Shown here: positions 48,201-57,900 of the stretch, one piece after another
How the letters are laid out: the number at the start of each line of letters is the position of its first letter
Position numbering within the stretch: position 1 is the stretch's first letter
Assembly: GCF_001411555.2 (NCBI RefSeq)
Contig: NC_049905.1
Location: 5,518,001-5,582,000 of the forward strand
Length of the DNA: 64,000 nt
Origin: Juglans regia
Lineage: Eukaryota; Streptophyta; Magnoliopsida; Fagales; Juglandaceae
Direction: 5' to 3'
Translations under genes and position numbers: made by a program
Notes under the pieces: generated by a model
The model's input: only the letters and a program-made list of their open reading frames with translations
Told to the model about the DNA's origin: nothing
Database searches by the model: none

Positions 48201-50992
48201 GTTGGAACATCACCTTTAGTAAGGTGGCACAAGACTGGGAAATGAGCAGCTTTGCATATTTTTACAGCCTTTTGTACTCTATATTACCAAGCACTCAGCA
48301 GAAAGACTTAATGTGGTGGATACGCGATGGTAAATGGGTATTCTCGGTTCGCTCTTTTTACAAGGCTCTCACACAAGAACCTCAAACTTAGTTTCCATGG
48401 AGAAGGCTTTGGAGACATAAGGCGCCTCCCAAAACAGCTTTTTTTGTGTGGACAGTCTCGTTGGGGAAGATTCTCACAATCGACAACTTGAGGAAACGAA
48501 GGGTAATCATTGTAGATTGGTGTTGCATGTGTAGAGAAGGGGGAGAGTCTGTAAGCCATCTCCTACTACATTGTAAGACCGCTCGGGTATTATGGAATGA
48601 GGTGTTCAGTAGATTAGACTTGTCTTGAGCTATGCCGGAGACAGTGGTGGTAATGCTGGTTAGCTGGACAAATCTAAGAGGCATGCAATAGATTAAAGCT
48701 GTCTGGAAGATGATCCTTATATGCATTATGTAGTGTTTATGGCAGGAACGTAATGACAAGACATTTGAAGACAAGGAGAGATCGCAGGAGAAGCTAAAAG
48801 TTTTTTTTCTTTAGAACACTTTGTACTTGGGCCATTGCTGTTGACTTTAATGGCATGGACCTACATGATTTTCTTGTCTATAATGTGCCCACGTAGCTTA
48901 AGGCATGCTTTTGTTTTTACTGTTTAGAACAATGTATATGGCTTTGCCTATTCTTAGCACGGGTGGGGTTAGCATGGGTGATGCCAGAAAAGGTACGTGA
49001 GTTTTTAGCCTCTTGGAGAGGTATTAGGGGCAACTCTCAAATTGCATCCATATGGAAGATGCTACCTATTTGTCTATGGTGGTGCATTTGGAGGGAGCGG
49101 AACGCAAGATGCTTTGAAGATCAAGAGAGATCAATGGAAGAGTTTAGAACTTTGTTTTTCAATACTTTACTCCATTGGTCAATTGTAATTGATTTTCAGG
49201 GCAGGTCTTTTCACGATTTCCTTGTATCCCTAAGCTAGACTTAAATTTGCTCATGTATATGTCCCGTATACTGGGGCATCCTTTGTATCACTTTTGATCA
49301 ATAAAATTTTGTTTACCGATAAAAAAAAAAAAAAAATTCTATACTTGTAAAAATAAAAAACATGATTTACAACAGTTATTTATAATTCTACCATTCTATT
49401 ATCTGTACCAATGCTCTTCAAATTTTCAGGAGGGCATTACCATTGTGGAGAGCCGGACTGCAGATATCATTCAAGGAACTCGTAAGCATATCGGAAAAAA
49501 GCCCAGTGGTTCTGAGGTACAGAATGAGGCATCAAAGATTTCTACTACATCACAACGACCCCAAATGCAACCCCAGATGCAAACCGACCAAGAACTTCAG
49601 TTGAAGGCATCTCGCGACGTAAGGTGGCAACTTTGTATCACTGGTTCATGTAATAGGAATATTTGTGTGCATGAGTTTCTGTTACTGTTTTGCATTCTTT
49701 TCTAGCCTAGAAGCAATTCCACAGATTGGCTCTTCTACGGAAAATGACTGACCTTGATTTGTTCAGCTGACATGCAGCAATCCCTCTCTATCTGTATTAC
49801 ATTCTCTGTATTTGTGAGTAGAAAAGTACAGAATGATTCTAAAACCAAATGAACGATTCTACTGAATTTACTCGTATTGGCTTGCTTCTCCCCCCTGGAT
49901 TGTGCTTAAGCTGTCTGTGACTGTAATAATAGCAAAGGAGAAAGGAAGAAGGAAAAAATGGGAGTAGGGTTTTGGAACTTCAGGGTTATTACCAGAATGC
50001 TGGGGTCGTCCTAAATGGTTTGACATTAGTACTTGATCTTTATGATGAGATTTTTCATATCACTCTTGGTTTACACAACAGGTTGCAATGGCAATGGCTG
50101 CGAAAGCAAAGCTTCTTCTTCGGGAGTTGAAGACTGTCAAAGCAGATCTGGCTTTTGCGAAGGAGCGATGTGCTCAGCTGGAAGAAGAAAATAAAATTCT
50201 TCGGGAGAATCGTGAAAGGGGAAGGAATCCAGAAGATGATGATTTGGTATGTACTTTCTCTCTTTAGGTTTTTTCTTTTCTTTTCATTTTTTTTCAAAGA
50301 ACCACTTACATATTTTGTAATTAAAAGTTGACTCTCCATTGCTGACAATTACCATCACCTGTGAAGTCACTAGCTGAGGTGGATGCATGTGATTGCCCCC
50401 TTTTCATTTTCAAAGTAACAATGAACAACACTTCCACTCTATGAAATTAGCAGTACTCTTCTTTCCTTAATAGTTTATATGCTGTAGTGCTACATGTATT
50501 AACATGTGTCTGCCTATGATCATTTATGGAAAAGTTGAAACTTAATTCTCGAAACAGAGGAAGGAAGGAATCGATTGCAGTTTTAGAAATGGCTCATGTT
50601 CAAATTTGAATTTTCCAGTTTTAGTTTCTGTTTCTAATGATAGGAAACATTGTGTTGAAGCAAATTCAGTACTTGCATCTAACAACTCTAGATTCTGACG
50701 CCAATGTTCCTTCCTATGCCAGATTCGGCTTCAACTTGAAACGCTTTTGGCAGAGAAGGCCAGATTGGCTCACGAAAACTCAGTTTATGCACGCGAGAAT
50801 CGGTTTCTGAGGGAAGTTGTTGAATACCACCAGCTCACAATGCAGGATGTTGTATACTTGAATGAGGGCACTGAAGAGGTCACAGAAGTGTATCCCATCA
50901 CGGTTCCCTCGGGGTCAAATCTAAACTACGCTTCCTCAGCATCATCTCCACAACCACCCTCTTCATTTCCTTCTGGGTCTGTCCGCAAGTGA
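45248..50992 (+). CDS. Uncharacterised plant coiled-coil protein
   Basis: I joined six exons: 45248-45535, 45894-46070, 46218-46343, 49430-49618, 50082-50246 and 50723-50992. They total 1215 nt (404 residues) with GT-AG junctions and phase 0 throughout. The start is the ATG giving [15 protein letters not shown]; the in-frame TTG upstream is not a plausible start. Features: an acidic run around residues 20-40, a Ser/Pro-rich stretch to 96, [17 protein letters not shown] at about 110-128, a segment with [13 protein letters not shown] ending near 197, a polar Gln-rich linker, then a coiled coil at about 262-350 ([55 protein letters not shown]). The tail is Ser/Pro-rich. Exon phases and motif continuity make it a real gene. 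I do not recognise a named domain and assign no function. Intron 3 (46344-49429) is enlarged by two LINE insertions. Confidence 0.88.
46486..47436 (-). mobile_element. 5'-truncated LINE, minus sense, in intron 3
   Basis: On the minus strand the fragment ends in an A tract (T run 46486-46494). It encodes the C-terminal RNase H domain of a plant L1-type LINE. Its 5' edge abuts the plus-sense LINE near 47436. No flanking duplication was found. Confidence 0.75.
46780..47346 (-). pseudogene. RNase H domain of a truncated LINE ORF2
   Basis: An open frame of 188 codons. RNase H motifs are in order: [12 protein letters not shown] (first Asp), [11 protein letters not shown] (Glu), FESDSAELV (second Asp), and [14 protein letters not shown] (His-region/Asp motif). 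This RVT_3-type domain sits at the C-terminus of plant LINE ORF2 proteins. The reverse transcriptase part is absent, so this is a fragment although the frame is intact. In the orientation of the host gene it is antisense. Confidence 0.8.
47437..49238 (+). pseudogene. Decayed 3' part of LINE ORF2 (RT end and zf-RVT)
   Basis: 47437-47937 is open and reads [20 protein letters not shown], then [20 protein letters not shown] and [20 protein letters not shown], the region after the catalytic core of plant LINE reverse transcriptases. Stops and shifts follow. At 48400-48628 comes a zf-RVT domain ([18 protein letters not shown]). The C-terminal W-x-W-IWRERN-R-FE motif appears twice: degraded near 48690-48790 ([17 protein letters not shown]) and better preserved near 49075-49140 ([17 protein letters not shown]). 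This implies an internal duplication. Confidence 0.8.
47437..49336 (+). mobile_element. 5'-truncated LINE, plus sense, in intron 3
   Basis: Ends in a run of 16 A after ATCAATAAAATTTTGTTTAC, a typical LINE tail. The upstream part encodes the end of reverse transcriptase and a zf-RVT domain, so only the 3' part of the element is present. It lacks RNase H and therefore comes from a different LINE family from its minus-sense neighbour. Confidence 0.8.
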
Positions 50993-50999
50993 TGGAGGA

Positions 51000-51606
51000 C
51001 AGGACATTACCCCTTGCATACCATAGCCAAATGAGTGTCATCCATTGCCGCCTAAAGTAGCTCTTGTAGCCTATCCCCACGGCAGAAAATCCTTAAAAGA
51101 CATTACAAATCCTTCTCATTGATTAGTGATGTCCTCCTGTATTCTATGTTGTTAGCCAACGATTTGAAATTACAAATATAACTTTATTGCTTGTTATTGT
51201 TGTTCGTATTATTTTGTGTCGGCCTTCCCTATTGATAGACAAATAGACTTTTGTTACCACATTACAGTACACTCTTAATACAGTACACAACATGTTTTGC
51301 AACATGTTGTGCCTCAAATTAATAATTGGCCTTTTTCCCACGGTTTGTTTTTATTCATATATTGTTGTCCCTGTCCCATAACGTGCAAGGCTGTGCACTT
51401 TTTCAAGCACAGTATCTTACAGGAATCCTATGCTCCGTGATGTTCACCCATGTCTAATGAGAGTTTTGTAGGGAAAATTACATTTCCACACATTTTCTAC
51501 TTCCCCCAACTTTCCCATAAATCTAAGAACTTTACATTTGGATTTGAGCTTCTTTCTTTTCATTCAACATGGTTCGTTTTGAATAATTATCTGTCCCTCC
51601 AATTAG
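51000..51606. other. 3' region of the coiled-coil gene and intergenic DNA
   Basis: Probable 3' untranslated region of the coiled-coil gene followed by T-rich DNA. No additional gene seen; no single clear polyadenylation signal. Confidence 0.5.
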
Positions 51607-51972
51607 GGTATCCTTATATTTTTTTTTTTATTATTGTTTTACTATTTAGTTTGTTTTTTTCTTTCTCTTTAAATTTGGATTAAAAATTTCAAAATATAAT
51701 CTTCTTGCATAATTTAGAAGAAAATAATTCAACTAATCAACGTAATCATATAAATTAAATTGACTTTATAAAATTGATTACACACTGTCTTTATTTTTAA
51801 AATTGAATTTATTTTTAATTAAATTATATGATTAAGTTAGTTGATTGCATTTATTTATTTTTAGATTATACAAAAAGGTCATATTCTTGAATATTTTTAA
51901 TCCAAATTTAAAGAGTTAAAAGAAAAAAAAAATTAGATGATAAAATAATAATAAAGAAAGTGTAAGGATAGT
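51607..51972. mobile_element. 366-bp MITE with long inverted arms
   Basis: The left arm (TATCCTTATA, then CTCTTTAAATTTGGATTAAA) and the inverse of the right arm (TATCCTTACAC, then CTCTTTAAATTTGGATTAAA) match over about 100 bases, including a 20-base perfect block. AT-rich, non-coding. The whole unit could fold as one long hairpin downstream of the coiled-coil gene. Confidence 0.8.
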
Positions 51973-52317
51973 ATGATCCAGGAAATCAATCAACTTCTCG
52001 AGGTAGGATTTTTAGGTGGGAAGACCGATGCATAGTCATAGCATGGTAGTGGTTTCATTGGGTTACAGCAGATCTGATCCACTGAGTAATTATTGAGAAA
52101 AATATAAGTTGCAATGTATAATTTAAGTTGCTCTTACCTTCTCACGCACTTGTTTGATTAAGGAAAGAATGGAATTTTACTTCTATCTTGTTAAAAATTT
52201 ATTAGTCCTGTTTAAAAAATGAATTGATAATTGAGTAAAAAAATAAATTGATTTTTCCATCATTCTTCCAATCTTATTTGTTGATGTCATGTTTCGCGAC
52301 TTGACCAACTCTACGCT

Positions 52318-52955
52318 GTTGGAGCTTAGTTTCCTTCCTATAAGACGGAGAATGGGGGAGTTCGAGGGGCCGTGGTACCTTCGATGCTCAAGTTAGTTCA
52401 ATGTAGGAGATAAAAAGAATATTCAATAGTGTAAGTCAGTAATTCCATTCTCGACAGAGAGTGAGGCATTTATACCTAGTCGGGGTGGGCCTCGAGGCGA
52501 CGGTGACTTGTATGCGGCTCTGTACTGGGATTGAATATCCTTGTCAGCCTCCTACTTCCTTTCAAACTTGCCAGACCTGACCAGGGTCATCGCTGTCACC
52601 TAGGAGACACATCGCAGCATGCCAATCCGAGGGGTGCATTGAATGCGGGGTGCCCCCTGCCATGGTGTGTCCATTCCTATTCCATTAAATGCAGCGTGAT
52701 CCAAGACATGCTTGCTCGTCCTCTTACGCTTCCCGGTCTGCCATGGCAGGGACATGGATGTTTCTGACAGTCGGCCAGTTATGGTGTCAGGCTGCACTGC
52801 TTGCCTCTCGTCCTCTTGTCGGGGACACTTTACCTTGTGTCTCTCCTCCTAGGCCTCTCGGGCTGACTTGGCCCATCCCAGACTTCATACGGGGGTCCAA
52901 GCCTGGGCCTCATCTTGAGCTCGGCCCTTGGGGATTTCTTTTCTTACATTGTCAA
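52318..52955. mobile_element. LTR-like fragment, possibly a solo LTR
   Basis: GC-richer block starting TGTTGGAGCTTAGTTTCC and ending near CTTTTCTTACA, surrounded by AT-rich DNA. Its composition and GAGGCATTTATACC-like words resemble Gypsy LTRs. Open frames on both strands lack domains. No 5-bp flanking duplication could be confirmed, so the class is tentative. Confidence 0.4.
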
Positions 52956-53632
52956 TACACTTTTTTAATAAGATGTAATATATATATATCTATATATATT
53001 TATATAGTGATATTTTATATCCTCCTATGTTTCGATCTTTCCTGCATTTTCTATCCTCCCATTTTCCTACCCTTAGAGGTTAGAGAGTTTGAATGATAAA
53101 TTAAGAAAGAAAACAAATAACACGAAAGAATTTAGAAAATAACTCCTTGTAATAATAGCACGGAATGTTGGCACCAAAGAGTGAAATATGAAGAAGAAAA
53201 AGGAAAGCAAAAAAACAGGATTATAAGGATGCCTTTAATGAATGTCACCAAAATACGAAACCAAAATACTTGGTGGAGATGGGTCGTCTAGCCCACAAGT
53301 TCCGTCCTTTGGTGATGGTGCTGGCCGACTACGTGGTCCGTCTGGAGCTTCAAAATTAAGGCACGTGCACCCACCAACTCCAATCACTTGCTTGATTTGG
53401 GAATGGAATGAAACATGATTATCCAAAGTTGTAAGTTCCAAATGGGATGAGATTCTGTGACAGTTTTTTTTTTTTTTAATCTTAGATTTAGATAAAGAGG
53501 TTTCAGCAGTTGCAAGAAAAATTGATACAAACAATACAAGACTCACCGTATTATGTCTTTTTTTTTTTTTTTTTCACTTTTTGATTTTTAATTTATAATC
53601 GTTCATGACCAATCTTAGATAGATCTATTCCA

Positions 53633-54271
53633 TGTGGGACACGTCTCACATCAATACATATGAGATACGTATCTCACATTTAATTCTTATTAGAATATGA
53701 TTCATTTATGTAATTTGAGAGTAATGTTACATATAATTATAAAATATATTAATATTACACAATCGTTTTGAAAAAAAAGAGGTCCATTATTTAAGAATTA
53801 ATTTTTTCTTTTCACCTAGGTCCCATATTTACTCATTTTGTTCAAAAAAATTATATAACGTTTACAGACTCTACGATTATAAAAATCATTTCTCCAATTT
53901 GAATATATTGGATATGAAACACGTCTACCACATCAAAGTATGAAACACGTGTCTCACATCTAATGAGTGTCGTTCCTGTTGAAATTTAACATAGGTCCCT
54001 TTTGGATATAGAAATAATTTAATTTCATCATTATAAATTTTTTAAATTCTCACATAAAATATAATAAATAATTTAATTTTTTTAAAATTTTAAAATAATA
54101 ATAATATTAAAAAATAATATTTTATTTAAATTTAAATTTTAATATAAAATTATTTCATCTCATCTCACTATCTAAACGGCGCTAGTCTAAAAGTCTATAA
54201 TCTAGGCCCCTTGAATGTGAAACGCGTGTCCAATATCAACACGTATGAGACATATATCTCACATCAAAGAG
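53633..54271. repeat. Three spaced copies of a CACGT-CTCACATC repeat
   Basis: Related segments of about 60 bases lie at 53633-53691, 53913-53972 and 54214-54271. Each has the order (A/G)ACACGTCTCACATCAA, then TATGA(G/A)A(C/T)AC, then GT(A/G)TCTCACATC, with substitutions. A MITE lies between copies 2 and 3. They sit 0.65-1.3 kb upstream of the KH gene start codon. Origin unknown. Confidence 0.65.
53995..54183. mobile_element. Short AT-rich MITE upstream of the KH gene
   Basis: The left end GGTCCCTTTTGGATATAG and the inverse of the right end (GCGCCGTTTAGATAGTGAGA) are imperfect inverted repeats. The core AAAATATAATAAATAATTTAAT is shared with the elements near 2.3 kb and 34.7 kb. Confidence 0.65.
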
Positions 54272-54915
54272 TCGAACTTCTGCACCCAATGCAGAGCCAT
54301 ATGCTCAATACACGCCTTGGTATGGCTGAAATGAGAGGATATTTAATTCCTTAATCCTCTTCTTCCATTTTCAATTTTATATTCGAAGGTTTTTCTAAAG
54401 CCAGGGGTCAGTCGGTAGAATAAGAGGCGGCCCCACGTTGCATGGCGTCGTTCGTATTTTACCATGATTGAAGGCCTTTTTTCCACGCGCTCTATAGAGG
54501 AGAGAGTGCAGACAATCATTATTAGGTATCAAGCGCTGTTGCTGTCAGTGTCAGGGTGTCAATCCAAGATGTTACACCCAGAAAGCCCTCTCTGCCTTCT
54601 GCGTTCGCAATGCAAATAACCTTCTTTCTTCAGCTTCCCATTTAACATCCATGGAAAGCTCTCAACAAATTGAGCCCAACACACCACCCTCTCAAAACCC
54701 TCCTCTATTTAGGACCACCGACCTTAGAGTCGAGAAATTTTAGAAGCCTAAAAGATAAAAGGAACAATCTGTAGTCTTTTCCTACCTCGTCTCTTCTTCC
54801 CCACCATTTACTATCTCAGAGTGGTTTGGTTCCCCAACTTTTGCTTTCTCCTCCTCTCTATAGCCAAAGATTTATTTATTTCTTTCGTTTGGGGTGCATA
54901 TATTGTGGAAGATTC

Positions 54916-57900
54916 ATGTCAGGTTTATACACACAGAATTTCTCCCCCGCAAGAACTCTATCTTCGCATGTAAGAAGCAACCCGGATGTCGACAGGTAAG
55001 CAATCAATTCCAAAACTTGATAAGAATTTTGACTTTCATGTCCACCCTCTAAAAGCTTTTCGATTATCTCTGGATATTTTGGTTATATGTCGTCGTCTTT
55101 TCTAGTCAGTACTTGACTGAGTTGTTATCGGAGCACCAGAAACTTGGACCCTTCATGCAAGTCCTTCCTATCTGTAGTCGGCTCTTGAATCAAGGTTGGC
55201 TTTCTGGATCTGTATTTATATCTTCCTTTTCCCGTAGTTCCAATTGAATTCCACGATCCGTCTTAGTCAGTTTTGTAAATATCCATCGTATTTAACATAT
55301 TTGTTAGGAACACCCTTGAACCATGTAATGTATAGAATGCTCGAAACAGATACAGGAGGTTTACATATTATTCTACTTGTTTTTCTTATATATAAAAAAG
55401 ATATTATTCTACTTGTTTGATGCGGAGAACATGGTTTCTGCAGATTAATAACTGATAAAATTCTTGTAGTATTAGAAATAGAAGGAAAAGAAAAGTAAAA
55501 TGGTATCTTATTTTCTTAGAGATGGAAACCAAAGTGCAGGTCTGTTGCTCTGCCCACCTTTGGCAATGTTGTCTACCACATCTTTAAAATCGGAATGACA
55601 AACAAATGTGGTGTCTCTCCTCAAATTGATGAAAGATCATTTTTGTTAATGGTCCACATCAGTTTGATTTTTATATTTGGCAGTCTGTAGTCAATTGTTA
55701 TGATTCTATTATTTCCTCTTCTGTTATAATTGTATGAAATTTGTGACAAATATTTCCACTTTCCGCTGTGGGGATTTGTGTTTTACATATGAAAAAGTAA
55801 AACCTATCATTTCTGTACTCTATTATGTGACAGAGATCATACGGGTTTCTGGAATGATTCCCAATCATGGGTATACTGACCTTGACAGACTGCAGCGTGG
55901 AAGCCCTAGCCATATGGCTTCATCTGATATAATGCCAAATAATAGACTAATGGGTTTCAGTGCTTGGAATGGCCTGCCACACGAAGTAAGAATTTGCAAT
56001 TCTGTTATTTATCAATACGTCCTCTTTCTGATTGCTTTCCCTAAATACGATCAATTCTGTTACGGCCTGGGTGTTTTTTTGTGCCATGCATAGAACCATG
56101 CCATGCTTGGAATATGAAAGGAAACATGTATAAAGGGCTGAATACTAGCTGTCCGTACAAGTATAACAAAAATGTCAATGTTTTGCACTTCTTGATTCTG
56201 ACCAGTCGTGTTGGGATAAAACTAGATAGTGCATGGATCACAAGATCACTTGGCTTGATGTTTCTGCTTCCTTTCATCAACCAAATTTGACTATTGGCTC
56301 ATACAAGAGCTAACTTTTTCTGGTCAATCATCTTTTAGCTCAAAAGTATCAGTTATTTTGTTGCTTGGCAATTCAAGAATATCTGGTAATCCCCCATTTA
56401 TTGAGCGCATCAAGCTTGAAGGTCACAACAAGTTATTGCTAGTCAGACCCCCACTACATATACTAGTCAGACCTCTAATAACTAACGGGCCAAAGCCCAG
56501 TACACTGAAACATCCCTTATAACAAAAGGCCAAACACACGGCCAAGTCCACAAACAAAAGGCCTAAAGGCCAGATAGAAGTAAGTAAATGGACCATGGGT
56601 CTACAATTAACCACTGGGGCTGAGCCCAAACCTCTTGCCCTTTATTATCGCAGAACAATGTCCACAGTGACTCCATTCCACTCCTGTAGAGGTACAGGAT
56701 TGTGACAAATCCTACCCCTTCAAAGCACCTTGCCCACAAGGTGCGGTTATGCGTCAACCTTCCCTTTGTAGATGAGGTAAGCTTCTTGCCTTCAAATTCT
56801 TTGAGTTGCACAACCGTATATTCGTTGTTGGCCTGTACCATATGGAGAAACTTGTACCCCTTCTTCATTTCCTCTGCGGTCTTCTTACTTTTTCATGTAC
56901 TGTAATAACTGTCGCCATGGCCTGCTTCATCTTGGTCACATAATCTTCAACATTGTCATCTCTAGTGTTGACTGTGGCATGCTGAACTGAAAATCTTCTT
57001 GAGATTTGTTGGTCACAAACCCACGTTCATTTGCAACCCACTTGAGCAAAGAAAACTTCTCCTGAGCCTCTAGTTCAGCCGAGTTGACATAATCTCGAGT
57101 ATTGCCTTGATATGCCTCTTGTTCCTTGCCCAAGTACTTAGTAAAAATCTCACCAGTTGTGCTATTATTCAGCATGTACCTATTTATATTCATATTTTTC
57201 CAAGCAATAAGCCATTCCACAACAATTGAAAAAATAGGGACAGTGACAAATTTGGAGCCCAATGTTCCAGTGATGCGGGCTTGGTCTCTTACCACTGCAA
57301 CAAGTATGGCTATTACCAGAGCAAGCCATCTTAAGTTCTCAGGTGCAGACATAAAAAATCCAAAAATCTCAAGTAAATGATTCTCAGATATATATGCAAC
57401 CTGCTCCATATATGTAAGACCAGTAATATTTCTCAATATGACCTTAGTGATGAAGCTCACACTCCTATGCACTGGGGCTTTTCTTGTGATCATGTTGACC
57501 CAAGGCAACTGTACAACCCTAAAATTCTTAGCAAAGGGGTGGGTATTGATAGTATCAGTATATTTGACAGTCAAACTTAGTGGTATACACCGATGAGGAG
57601 ATACAACATAGCATCTGACATTGAAAAGGGTAAAAACAGAGATATGCTCTCTTCCTCTATCAAAGGGCTTAAAAGCACCTTTAGTTAGCAAAACATCAAG
57701 TAGTTGAGGAGCAAGATTTGTATTTACTGAAACTTGCAACCCTAGCCACGTTCTCCATTTTCCTTTCAGTTGTTCTTTCAGACCAACACAACCAAAATGG
57801 AACCACTCAATTTTGCAATTGGGATTATCACAAGCAACCATCTCACCGTAGCTAACTTGGTTACATAAACAGTCTGTAGGTTCGTTTGGATCCAAGGGTA

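Noticed and set aside
46486..49336. A single LINE with a 5' inversion by twin priming
   Set aside because: The inverted part encodes RNase H, which belongs downstream of zf-RVT, and the plus part has its own 3' tail without it.
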